Shown here: positions 16,607 to 23,939 of the stretch, one piece after another | Position numbering within the stretch: position 1 is the stretch's first letter | How the letters are laid out: every line of letters starts with the position of its first letter | Notes under the pieces: generated by a model | The model's database searches: none | What the model was told of the DNA's origin: nothing | Seen by the model: only the letters and a program-made list of their open reading frames with translations | Program-made: the position numbers and the translations under genes | Source of the DNA: Oscillospiraceae bacterium | Lineage (GTDB): Bacteria; Bacillota_A; Clostridia; Oscillospirales; Oscillospiraceae | NCBI GenBank assembly: GCA_015067895.1 | Contig: SVLP01000023.1 | Location: 1-40,054, forward strand | Direction: 5' to 3' | DNA: 40,054 nucleotides

Positions 16607-16634
16607 AAAGACCGCTCCATCCGGAGCGGTCTTT
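16607..16634. terminator. Hairpin terminator, copy 2 (end of the CaCA antiporter gene)
   Basis: AAAGACCGCTCC (16607-16618) with GGAGCGGTCTTT (16623-16634), 4-nt loop. It sits 15 bp past the antiporter stop on the minus strand. Confidence 0.7.
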
Positions 16635-16649
16635 CTCTATACGCATCGA

Positions 16650-17624
16650 TTACAGCACGAACTGGCACACGCAGAAGGCTGCGTAAATACCCAGCAGGGT
16701 CAGGCCCTGCCAGCGGCTGAGCTTCTTGTTCATCAGTGCGGGAACGGTCATCAGAGTCATGACACCCAGCATCACAGGGATCTCGAAGACCAGGGACATG
16801 TTCAGACCGGTGTCCAGCAGGAAGTTCTCGCAGGGAACCTTGAACGGAGCCAGGGACACGGCCACACCGGAGACCAGCACCAGATTGAAGATGTTGGCGC
16901 CGATGACGTTGCCCACGCCCAGGGAGGCGCGGCCCTTGCGAAGGCTGGTGATGGTGGTGACCAGCTCGGGAAGGGAGGTGCCCAGTGCCACGAACAGCAG
17001 CGCCACGACGGTCTCGGGAACGCCCAGCTCGATGGCGATGATCTGGCCGTGCTCCACCAGCAGGTCGGCGCCGATTGCGATGATGGCCGCGCCGCCAACC
17101 AGCAGCAGCAGCTCCTGCCACAGCTTCCGGGGCTTCTCTTCCTCCTCTGCCTCCCCGGCGGCAGCATCGGGATTGCGCAGGCCGTTGCGAACGGTCAGGA
17201 TGGTGTAAACCACGAAAATGCCCAGCATCACAAAGCCCATCCAGCGGGGGAATTCACCCAGCACATAGGAAGCGAAGCAATACAAAGCCGCAGAGCCGAA
17301 GAAGAACAGAACGGGGGTCTTCATGGACTTGACATTGACGGGGCCGGGGTTGCAGGTGATGGAGATGGCAGCGATCAGGGCAGTGTTACAGATGATGGAG
17401 CCGATGGCGTTGCCATAGGCCATGGCGCCGGAGCCCTGGAGCGCGCCGGTGGTGGAGACCATGACCTCGGGCAGGGTGGTGCCGATGGAAACAACTGTGG
17501 CACCGACCACGATGTCGGGCAGACGGAACCGCTTGGCGATGCCGGTGGCGCCGTCGACGAACCAGTCGCCGCCATAGATCAGCAGCACCAGACCGACAGC
17601 GAACAGAACAACAGACAGGAACAT
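16650..17624 (-). CDS. CaCA family sodium/calcium-type antiporter (probable Mn2+/Ca2+ exporter)
   Basis: A 324-residue membrane protein with about ten hydrophobic segments and the two inverted alpha-repeats of the family: GATVVSIGTTLPEVMVS near residue 45 and FVALGTSLPELVTTI near residue 210, each with the cation-binding Glu in TLPE/SLPE, plus the paired GNAIGS and GNVIGANIFN. It exchanges Na+ or H+ for a divalent cation. ATG at 17624 has AAGGAGA upstream; a longer frame to 17744 would run through the riboswitch terminator and is rejected. The leader carries a yybP-ykoY aptamer, so manganese is the likely inducing ion and possibly the cargo. Confidence 0.92.
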   Translation of the reverse strand: MFLSVVLFAVGLVLLIYGGDWFVDGATGIAKRFRLPDIVVGATVVSIGTTLPEVMVSTTGALQGSGAMAYGNAIGSIICNTALIAAISITCNPGPVNVKSMKTPVLFFFGSAALYCFASYVLGEFPRWMGFVMLGIFVVYTILTVRNGLRNPDAAAGEAEEEEKPRKLWQELLLLVGGAAIIAIGADLLVEHGQIIAIELGVPETVVALLFVALGTSLPELVTTITSLRKGRASLGVGNVIGANIFNLVLVSGVAVSLAPFKVPCENFLLDTGLNMSLVFEIPVMLGVMTLMTVPALMNKKLSRWQGLTLLGIYAAFCVCQFVL

Positions 17625-17670
17625 AATGCATTTCTCCTTTTTCAGATTATTTATTGTATGTAAAAAAGGG

Positions 17671-17711
17671 TGAAAAAAAGACCTGTCGCGGCTCAATGCC
17701 ACACAGGTCTG
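17671..17711 (-). terminator. Expression-platform terminator of the riboswitch
   Basis: On the minus strand AGACCTGT (17710-17703) pairs with ACAGGTCT (17686-17679), with an inner GGC/GCC pair, followed by TTTTTTTC. It lies between the aptamer and the antiporter gene; ligand binding is expected to prevent its formation. Confidence 0.85.
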
Positions 17712-17750
17712 TTCACGGGAAGGGAACGACATCATGTACAGCATTTCGCA

Positions 17751-17843
17751 GATACATGAGTCTCGCGATCAGAGCAAGCCAGGCTTACGCCGTACTGTTG
17801 ACTTGCTGCGCACCTTCGGTGCGTCGCTACTCCCCCATCGCAT
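17751..17843 (-). ncRNA. yybP-ykoY (manganese) riboswitch aptamer
   Basis: The conserved elements occur in order on the minus strand: GGGGGAGTAGC (loop L1), a GC-rich helix (GACGCACC...GGTGCG), GTCAACAGTACGG, and GCGAGACTCAT, which closes P1 with the upstream ATGGG. This is the signature of the Mn2+-sensing yybP-ykoY class. The aptamer sits between a strong promoter and an intrinsic terminator ahead of a cation antiporter, the usual layout for transcriptional control. Confidence 0.87.
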
Positions 17844-17886
17844 TATGAACCGTCGCCGGTTTTCTTAGCTAACCCTTAGCATGGGT

Positions 17887-17915
17887 ATTTTAACACGGTT
17901 TTATTGAGATGTCAA
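17887..17915 (-). promoter_or_regulatory. Promoter of the riboswitch-antiporter transcript
   Basis: On the minus strand TTGACA (17915-17910), 17 bp, TAAAAT (17892-17887). The TGA inside TTGACA is the stop codon of the preceding radical SAM gene. Confidence 0.85.
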
Positions 17916-18853
17916 CGAGAAAAACAGGCGGGATCATTGCGTTTTTTTGTACTTCCCTGCCAAATATCCCGGTTTTCCAGCTCCCGTCTCAGGGCGTTCA
18001 GCACCCGCTTCTTGTCCGCCGTCCACTTTGGGGCGATCAGCGTCCGCTTGGGGCCGTCGCCGGTGAGCCGATGGATGACCATATCCTCCGGCAGCCGCTC
18101 CAGACATGCAAAGAGCAGGTCGAAATATTCCTCCATCTCCATGACCGCGAACTTCCCCGCCCGGTATTCCTGGGCCAGATCCGTCCCCTCCAGCACGTGC
18201 AGCAGCTGCAATTTGATCCCGTCGGGCCGATGGACCCCGGCGAGGTAGTCGATGGTTGCCAGCATGTCCTCCCGGCTCTCCCCCGGAAGTCCCAGGATCA
18301 CATGGACGATGACCTCGATCCCCGCTGCTCTCAGCCGCCGCAGAGCGTCCTCATACACGCTCAGCTCATACCCCCGGCGAATGTAGGCCGCCGTCTTCGG
18401 ATGGATGGTCTGCAAGCCCAGCTCCACCCACACAGGCTTCACCCGGTTCAGCCGCGCCAGCAGATCAACGACCTCCCCCGGCAGGCAGTCCGGACGGGTG
18501 CCGACGGACAGCGCCGCCACGGAAGGCTCCGCCATGGCCTCGGTAAACAGCTTCTCCAGATACGCCACCGGCGCGTAGGTATTCGTGTAGGACTGAAAAT
18601 AGGCAATAAATTTCGCCGCGTCCGTCTTCCCCCGGACTCTGGCCTTGGCCCGCTGGATCTGCTCGGCAACACTCCCGCACCGCCCCTCGGCAAAGTCCCC
18701 GGAGCCCCCCGCGCTGCAAAAGATGCACCCGCCGGTTCCGATGGTGCCATCCCGGTTGGGACAGCTCATGCCGCCGTCCAACGCCAGCTTATACACCTTC
18801 TCCCCAAATCGCTCCCGCAGATACCGGTTCAGGGAATAATATCGTTCGGTCAT
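17912..18853 (-). CDS. Radical SAM protein of the YhcC/TIGR01212 type
   Basis: A 313-residue protein. The cluster-binding cysteines are spread as in this family: C-PNRDGTIGTGG-C-IF-C, about residues 30-44. Other features are the aromatic FQSYTNTYAP, SVGTRPDCL, VELGLQT, a Gly-rich VHVILGLPGE and LLHVLEGT. The B. subtilis member YtqA is linked to modification of tRNA wobble uridine; the reaction here cannot be read from the sequence. ATG at 18853 has GAAGGAGGG upstream; a longer frame to 19096 runs through a repeat and is rejected. The stop codon lies inside the -35 box of the next transcription unit. Confidence 0.88.
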   Translation of the reverse strand: MTERYYSLNRYLRERFGEKVYKLALDGGMSCPNRDGTIGTGGCIFCSAGGSGDFAEGRCGSVAEQIQRAKARVRGKTDAAKFIAYFQSYTNTYAPVAYLEKLFTEAMAEPSVAALSVGTRPDCLPGEVVDLLARLNRVKPVWVELGLQTIHPKTAAYIRRGYELSVYEDALRRLRAAGIEVIVHVILGLPGESREDMLATIDYLAGVHRPDGIKLQLLHVLEGTDLAQEYRAGKFAVMEMEEYFDLLFACLERLPEDMVIHRLTGDGPKRTLIAPKWTADKKRVLNALRRELENRDIWQGSTKKRNDPACFSR

Positions 18854-18902
18854 GGTCTGTCCCTCCTTCAGTAAACAAATGCAGCCACTGCCTGCCGCCC
18901 TA

Positions 18903-19082
18903 CGATAAGCGAAAATGGATCTTGGCCCCCTCCGAGAGGGGGCTGTCAGCTTTGATGACTGGGGGAGTGTCCTATGATAGAAGTACGGTGTTCTCTTTTG
19001 GGACACTCCCTCCACCGCTGCGCGGTTCCCCTCCCTCTTAGAGGGAGGCAAGGGCTGGGTTGCTGAGCCCAGTCGATAAGCG
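18903..19082. repeat. TGCTTATCG-family repeat, reverse orientation
   Basis: The reverse complement of the arrangement at 14118-14320: GGCCCCCTC, CAGCTTTGATGACTG, GGGAGTGTCC, GGGACACTCCC, ACCGCTGCGCGGT, CTCTTAGAGGGAGGCAAGGG and AGTCGATAAGCG. At its left side CGATAAGCG is in the same, not inverted, orientation, so that boundary is uncertain. Confidence 0.75.
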
Positions 19083-19099
19083 TTCATCTTTTTCACAAC

Positions 19100-19123
19100 G
19101 AATGCCGCCTTCCGGCGGCATTC
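19100..19123 (-). terminator. Hairpin after the acyltransferase gene
   Basis: GAATGCCGCC (19100-19109) with GGCGGCATTC (19114-19123), 4-nt TTCC loop. The U-tract is weak. Confidence 0.6.
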
Positions 19124-19126
19124 CGC

Positions 19127-20431
19127 TTATTCCTCAGCCTTCCCGGCCTTCTTCGCCCGGCGGGCCAGCTTCTGGGCATTCCGCCGCTCCATGTGGATTT
19201 TATAAATTTCCTCGGTAGCCAGACTCAGCTTGGTCACCACGTCGGTCTTCGTCGGATAACAATAGAAGGAATCCTTGTCCGTTGAAATGTCGATGCAGTC
19301 CTCGGGCTTGATGTAGCAATAGTCGTACTCGATATGAACGCCATACATGCCCAGGGGCGCCCGCTCGATCCGATAGGGCGCGTCCCGATACTCGCCCTCC
19401 AGCACGAAGCCGTTCTCCGGATCATGCTTCAGCACCGCCTTGCCCAGCTTCTCAAAGCGCATGGTTCTGGGCAGAGAGTAGACCTCCACCTCATCCTCGA
19501 AGCGGTATTCTCCCCGTTCGATCTCGGCGCGCACATTGGCGCGCTGCCACTCGTACCAGTCGGGGATGTGGGAAAATTCCGTCTCCCCCTCCAGGGCGTT
19601 CAGCCGCCCCAGCTCGTCCATTTCCCAGGTCTTGCCGCACTCCCGGCAGAAGAGCTTCGTGCCCTCCGACGCCATCCGATGCTCTGCACCGCACTTGGGG
19701 CACTGATACAGCACCTTGTGCAGTCCCTCCGCCCGGAAGGGCTCCGTGATGCGGATATTCTGCTCCACCTGCCATTTGTATTCGTCATACTCCATGGCCT
19801 TGCGGATGGCGGCGTTGATCTCCTCGGCGGACATGCTTTCCACCTGCCCGGCAGTCAAGATCTGGGTCATGGTGGTGTGCAGAGGACACTTGCGGGGCTG
19901 TCGGTAGTTCCAGAAGGGCGTGTGCAGATAGTTGCCGTGGTGCAGCATGACGACCACGGGCACCTTGTTCTGCTTGACCAGCTTGCCCAGGGAGTCCGGC
20001 AGGATGGCGGTGGTGCCCACGGGGGAATACCGCGCCTCGGGATACATGCACAGCACATCCCCCTTCTCCCGGAGCACATGCCGGATGGCCTTCACCAGAT
20101 GCAGGTCGGTGGTGAACTTGCGCTTGCAGATGCAGCCGATCATCTCCATCACCCAGGGACGGCGGTAGTAGCCGTCGATGGTGGCCACATTGTTGACCCG
20201 GTGGGGGAAGGTGGCGATGGCTGAAAGCTCAAAATCCACGAAATACATGTGATTCGACAGCAGCATATAGGGCGGCTTCAGCCCCTCCATATGGATCTTT
20301 TCGATTTTGTACTTCTGCCCGATCAGCGCGGCCTTGCTCAGTCCCGCCATCAATGCGGTAAAGATCAAAGGCTGCCGGATGGGCAGCTTCGCCGTGTTGT
20401 AATATTTGGGATTTTTATAATTGACCTCCAT
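19127..20431 (-). CDS. PlsC-like 1-acyl-glycerol-3-phosphate acyltransferase with C-terminal zinc ribbon
   Basis: A 434-residue protein. The first half is a PlsC-type acyltransferase, with the catalytic NHMYFVD (the NHx4D box, about residues 59-65) and YPEARYS in place of the usual PEGTR phosphate-binding box. It should move an acyl chain onto a lysophospholipid or related acceptor at the membrane. After about residue 245 comes a zinc-ribbon pair CPKCGAEH...CRECGKTW, then a beta-rich domain of unknown role (about 285-400) and a Lys/Arg-rich tail. The family usually ends near 240 residues, so the zinc-ribbon half is an addition. GAGAGGG precedes the start. Monocistronic by layout. Confidence 0.82.
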   Translation of the reverse strand: MEVNYKNPKYYNTAKLPIRQPLIFTALMAGLSKAALIGQKYKIEKIHMEGLKPPYMLLSNHMYFVDFELSAIATFPHRVNNVATIDGYYRRPWVMEMIGCICKRKFTTDLHLVKAIRHVLREKGDVLCMYPEARYSPVGTTAILPDSLGKLVKQNKVPVVVMLHHGNYLHTPFWNYRQPRKCPLHTTMTQILTAGQVESMSAEEINAAIRKAMEYDEYKWQVEQNIRITEPFRAEGLHKVLYQCPKCGAEHRMASEGTKLFCRECGKTWEMDELGRLNALEGETEFSHIPDWYEWQRANVRAEIERGEYRFEDEVEVYSLPRTMRFEKLGKAVLKHDPENGFVLEGEYRDAPYRIERAPLGMYGVHIEYDYCYIKPEDCIDISTDKDSFYCYPTKTDVVTKLSLATEEIYKIHMERRNAQKLARRAKKAGKAEE

Positions 20432-20478
20432 GGGAAAAACCCTCTCTTTCTCCGTATTTTCCGCTCTTTTCTGACTCG

Positions 20479-20507
20479 ATTATACTATATCCCCGCCATT
20501 CGCGCAA
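20479..20507 (-). promoter_or_regulatory. Promoter of the PlsC-like gene
   Basis: On the minus strand TTGCGC (20507-20502), 17 bp, TATAAT (20484-20479). Confidence 0.65.
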
Positions 20508-20577
20508 GAGGGACTTGCTGGGACTGGATTTTTCCTGCCGCTTATGCTATGATACCAAAAAAAGAAAGGAGCTCCCC

Positions 20578-21021
20578 ATGCCAAAGATCCTCGACACCAC
20601 CGCCTATCTCGACACCGTCTGCGACCTGCTCCGGGCGGGCCGCACCCACGTCCCCGTGACCATCGCAGGCACCAGCATGACCCCCTTCCTGGATCCCGGC
20701 GACACGGTCTTCCTCGACCTGCCCGTGAAGCCCATCGAGCGCGGCGACATCATCCTCTTCCGCCGGTTTGGCCTGCAGTACGTCCTCCACCGGGTCGTCA
20801 GCATCTGCCCCGACGGCACCCTGGAGCTCCTGGGCGATGCCCAGCTCCGCTCCGAGCGCGTCCACCCCGAACTGGTCTGCGCCATCGCCACCGGAGCCCG
20901 CCGGGGCAAAAAGCTCCTGGATGAAACCTCGCTCCGCTGGAAATTCTTCCGGGGCCCCTGGCAGCATATCCGCCGGGCCCGCCCCTACATCAACCGCATC
21001 CGCAGCCACTTCAAAAAATGA
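20578..21021 (+). CDS. S24/S26 family peptidase, compact and soluble
   Basis: A 147-residue protein with the signal-peptidase/LexA-type core: GTSMTPFL with nucleophile S33, the PGDTVFLD segment, ERGDIILFRR, and YVLHRVVSI, where His71 stands at the position of the general-base Lys of ordinary signal peptidase I. A Ser-His pair is typical of the ER/SipW type. There is no membrane segment, unlike true signal peptidases. AAAGGAG precedes ATG 20578. The gene is convergent to the exopolysaccharide kinase genes; similar small S24/S26 proteins are found near polysaccharide and peptide-maturation genes. Substrate unknown. Confidence 0.82.
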   Translation: MPKILDTTAYLDTVCDLLRAGRTHVPVTIAGTSMTPFLDPGDTVFLDLPVKPIERGDIILFRRFGLQYVLHRVVSICPDGTLELLGDAQLRSERVHPELVCAIATGARRGKKLLDETSLRWKFFRGPWQHIRRARPYINRIRSHFKK

Positions 21022-21057
21022 GGACGAAGCACACCGCTTCGTCCTCATTTTTTATCC
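21016..21057. terminator. Bidirectional terminator between convergent genes
   Basis: A 15-bp perfect stem, AAATGAGGACGAAGC (21016-21030) with GCTTCGTCCTCATTT (21036-21050), 5-nt loop, T-runs on both strands. The peptidase stop codon lies within the stem. Confidence 0.9.
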
Positions 21058-22473
21058 TTTTTTCGTTCCGTATCCGTAGCCGTAGCCATACTTGCCGCCG
21101 TAGCCATAGCCGTAACCATAGCCATAGCCGCTGCTGCGTCTGGGGGCACCATTGAACACGAAGCCGGTCAGATCCACATCCCGGTCATGGAGGGCACTCA
21201 CATTGTCCAGCACCTGACTCTCGCTGGCCCAGTCGCAGCGCACCACATACAGCACACAGTCGCTCTGTCGGCAGATCAGGGCCGTATCGGCCACCATGGC
21301 GCAGGGGGAGGTGTCCAGCACCACATAGTCGAACCGCTCCCGCAGCCGCTCCAGCACCCGGTGCAGCTGCCTGTGATCCACGGCATATTTCCAGTCGGGG
21401 GCACTGTCGCCGGACAGATACATCACATCCGACTCCGGCATCTGCCGCAGACACTTCAGCACATCCAGCTTCTCATCCCGCAGACACGCCATCAGTCCCC
21501 TGCCGTCTTCGCCGCCCAGGAGCCGTCCGATGCTCTGGTTCCGCAGATCCGCATCCACCAGCACCACGGAGCTTCCGTCCTCGCTGAGGGTCTGGGCCAG
21601 ATTCACCGAAGAGGTGGTCTTGCCCTCGCCGCTGATGGTGCTGGTCACCGCGATGACCTGCCCGCCCTCACCGGTGCGGGACTTGCGCAGCTTCAGGGCC
21701 AGTCCCCGCAGGGCCTCCACGAAGCCCGGATCGGATTCCGCCCGGAGCATGACCTCCTTCTTCTTGCGCCGCTTCTTGATGGGCAGCCGGGGGAAGACCG
21801 CCAGCACGGGCACGTTGGCCGCGCTCTTGAGCTGCCGGGTGGAGGTCACCGTCCTGGTCAGGATCGTCATCAGAACCACCAGTCCCAGGCTCACCGCCAG
21901 ACCCTTCAACCCGCCGGAGATCAGCGCATCACGCCAGGAGAAGCCGTTGACCGGTGCCGTCGGCATCTGAACCTGCTCCAGCACATCCACTCTGGGGTTT
22001 TCCACCATGTAGATCGCCACCTGGGGGAAGCACGCAATGACCGCCATCAGGATGTCATAGGCGTCCTGGGGATCCGTGGAGCTCACCGTCAGCACGAACA
22101 TATTGGTATTCGCCACGGAGTAGGGGGTGATGGTACCGTTGATATAGGGCTTGCCCAGCTCCTCCAGCATCAGATCCTTCGTCAGATCCATGCTGAGCAT
22201 ATGGGGAAAGGCGGACGCCAGCTGCTGGGCCGCCGCGTTGTCGTAGTAGGCAGCGGAGAAGATGTCATCTCCGTCATAGGCGGAGCTGACAGAGAACCGG
22301 GCTCTGGCCTCATACATGGGCACATATTGCCTCCTGGCCCGGACGGCCAGCACCACGCTGCACAGCACCGTCACCGCCAGCACCAGTGCCCACATCCGCA
22401 CCAGCTGCCGGAGGAACCGCTCCACCATATCCGTGATGTCCAGCTGCTCCGGCTGCTTCTGATACTCGCTCAA
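21052..22473 (-). CDS. BY-type tyrosine kinase with fused Wzz-like domain and Tyr-Gly tail (second of pair)
   Basis: A 473-residue protein controlling exopolysaccharide polymerisation. Residues 10-205 are a Wzz/CpsC-like chain-length domain with membrane segments near 27-45 and 185-206. The cytoplasmic kinase has Walker A (SGEGKTTSS, 281-289), A' (VVLVDADLR, 303-311) and B (FDYVVLDT, 381-388) motifs. The C-terminus is a Tyr-Gly run with nine tyrosines between 450 and 468, the autophosphorylation cluster. The start is a TTG at 22473 overlapping the stop of the upstream kinase as TTGA, with AAGGGGGG upstream; a frame extending to 22623 lies wholly inside the upstream gene and is rejected. Confidence 0.88.
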   Translation of the reverse strand: MSEYQKQPEQLDITDMVERFLRQLVRMWALVLAVTVLCSVVLAVRARRQYVPMYEARARFSVSSAYDGDDIFSAAYYDNAAAQQLASAFPHMLSMDLTKDLMLEELGKPYINGTITPYSVANTNMFVLTVSSTDPQDAYDILMAVIACFPQVAIYMVENPRVDVLEQVQMPTAPVNGFSWRDALISGGLKGLAVSLGLVVLMTILTRTVTSTRQLKSAANVPVLAVFPRLPIKKRRKKKEVMLRAESDPGFVEALRGLALKLRKSRTGEGGQVIAVTSTISGEGKTTSSVNLAQTLSEDGSSVVLVDADLRNQSIGRLLGGEDGRGLMACLRDEKLDVLKCLRQMPESDVMYLSGDSAPDWKYAVDHRQLHRVLERLRERFDYVVLDTSPCAMVADTALICRQSDCVLYVVRCDWASESQVLDNVSALHDRDVDLTGFVFNGAPRRSSGYGYGYGYGYGGKYGYGYGYGTKKG

Positions 22474-23930
22474 GCCTGCTCCCCCCTTCCGTCGCGTCCT
22501 TCGCCGTAGGCTCTGTACTTCGTGCTGCCGTAGCCGTAGCCATAGCCGTAGCCGTAGCCATAGCCGCTCAGCTGACTGCTGTCCATATCGTTGAGCACAC
22601 AGCCCAGGAACCGGGCGCGGCACTTCTTCAGCACATCCACCGCATCGTTGATGTCACAGGCGGGGGTGTAGTCCTGACGCACCACCAGCATGCTGGCATC
22701 CGCCAGATCAGCCAGGGCCTCGGCGTCCGGGAAAAAGCCCATGGGCGGGGTATCCACGATCACATAGTCGAATCGCTCCGTCTCCCGCAGGAAGCTGCGC
22801 ATGGTCTCGCCGGTGAGCAGCTTCAGGGACTTCTTATCCGGCCCGCCGGAGAAGAACATATACAGGCCCAGCTTTTTGTGCTGCACCATGCACGTTTGGA
22901 AGTTTTTCCGGCTGTAGGGCATGTTCAGCAGCATATCGAAGGGCATATCAGACGCATATGCGCCGTCGAAGAATTTCATCATGGCGGGCTTGCGCAGATC
23001 ACCGTCCACCAGAGCCACCTTCCTGCCCTTCATGGCCAGCATGGCCGCCACGTTTGCGGCGATGGTGGACTTGCCCTCGTTCTCTCCCACACCGGCGACC
23101 AGAAACACGCGCAGTCCTCTTGCCGCGTTCTCCTGCTCCACCCGGGTGCAGATGCTGTTGATCTGCTCCGTATAGGCGGCGCTGGTGGTGGGCGCAAAGA
23201 CCTGCAGGCCCTTGTTCGCGTTTTTCAGGACAGCCCGGAGGGTGCGGTTCTTCCGCTCATGCTCCACCGTGGCCAGGATGGAGGCATCCAGCATCCGCCG
23301 GGCACCCTCCCGGGTCTGGACAGTCTCTCTTGCGATGTTGAGCCACAGCAGCAGCACCGCCATGGCCAGTGCGCCGATGGCGCCCCAGCGCACCATCTCC
23401 CGGCGGCCGTCGATCGCGTTGATCGGATGGGTGGACAGCACCGGATTCCGGATCACCTGGGCCACGGAGCTCTCGGACAGATAGTCGCTGAGCTCCGGGA
23501 AGATCTTTTCCAGGGCATCCAGCGCCAGGAAGGCCTGCTCGCCGGAGGTCGCCCGGGCCGTGACGGCGATGAGATTCGTGTCGGTCACCTGCGTGGCCTC
23601 GATGACGCCGCTGAAGCCGCTGAGCTTCCCGTTGACCCCGGGCAGCTTCTGGGCGATGACATCGGTCTTGAGCAGCTCTGCCATCACGGCCGCCACCTCT
23701 CTGGAGGCGGTGATATTGGCACTGGTTCCCATGGAACCCTCCCGGGCTGTCACGGCATAGGTCATGGAGGCCTGGTAAACGGGCCGGTGGAACCAGCTCA
23801 GATACAGGGAAGCCGCCATGGCGAAGATGGCCGCGCAGGCTGCGATCATCCACAGATTGCGCACCAGCATCCGGATCAGACAACGCAGTGAAAAATCAGA
23901 AAGTCCGACCTTATAGTTTTGGTTCTCCAT
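22470..23930 (-). CDS. BY-type tyrosine kinase with fused Wzz-like domain and Tyr-Gly tail (first of pair)
   Basis: A 486-residue protein of the same architecture as its neighbour but divergent in sequence. The Wzz-like part (10-205) has membrane segments near 26-46 and 183-200. The kinase motifs are GENEGKST (282-289), VALVDGDLRKP (305-315) and FDYVIVDTPP (387-396). The tail holds a Tyr-Gly run with six tyrosines (457-467) plus Y472 and Y475. These kinases autophosphorylate the tail, which controls assembly with the membrane domain and thereby polymer length. The ATG at 23930 has GAGGAA upstream, 9 bp after the DUF5011 gene. It is unusual for both tandem copies to keep the whole Wzz-kinase-tail layout. 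Confidence 0.9.
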   Translation of the reverse strand: MENQNYKVGLSDFSLRCLIRMLVRNLWMIAACAAIFAMAASLYLSWFHRPVYQASMTYAVTAREGSMGTSANITASREVAAVMAELLKTDVIAQKLPGVNGKLSGFSGVIEATQVTDTNLIAVTARATSGEQAFLALDALEKIFPELSDYLSESSVAQVIRNPVLSTHPINAIDGRREMVRWGAIGALAMAVLLLWLNIARETVQTREGARRMLDASILATVEHERKNRTLRAVLKNANKGLQVFAPTTSAAYTEQINSICTRVEQENAARGLRVFLVAGVGENEGKSTIAANVAAMLAMKGRKVALVDGDLRKPAMMKFFDGAYASDMPFDMLLNMPYSRKNFQTCMVQHKKLGLYMFFSGGPDKKSLKLLTGETMRSFLRETERFDYVIVDTPPMGFFPDAEALADLADASMLVVRQDYTPACDINDAVDVLKKCRARFLGCVLNDMDSSQLSGYGYGYGYGYGYGSTKYRAYGEGRDGRGEQA

Positions 23931-23939
23931 GGTTCCTCC

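Noticed and set aside
17624..17744. A longer N-terminus for the CaCA antiporter
   Set aside because: It would be encoded by the riboswitch terminator and leader, is not hydrophobic, and lacks a ribosome site.
21061..22570. DNA minisatellites at the ends of the two kinase genes
   Set aside because: The repeats are in frame and encode the expected Tyr-Gly tails of BY-kinases.
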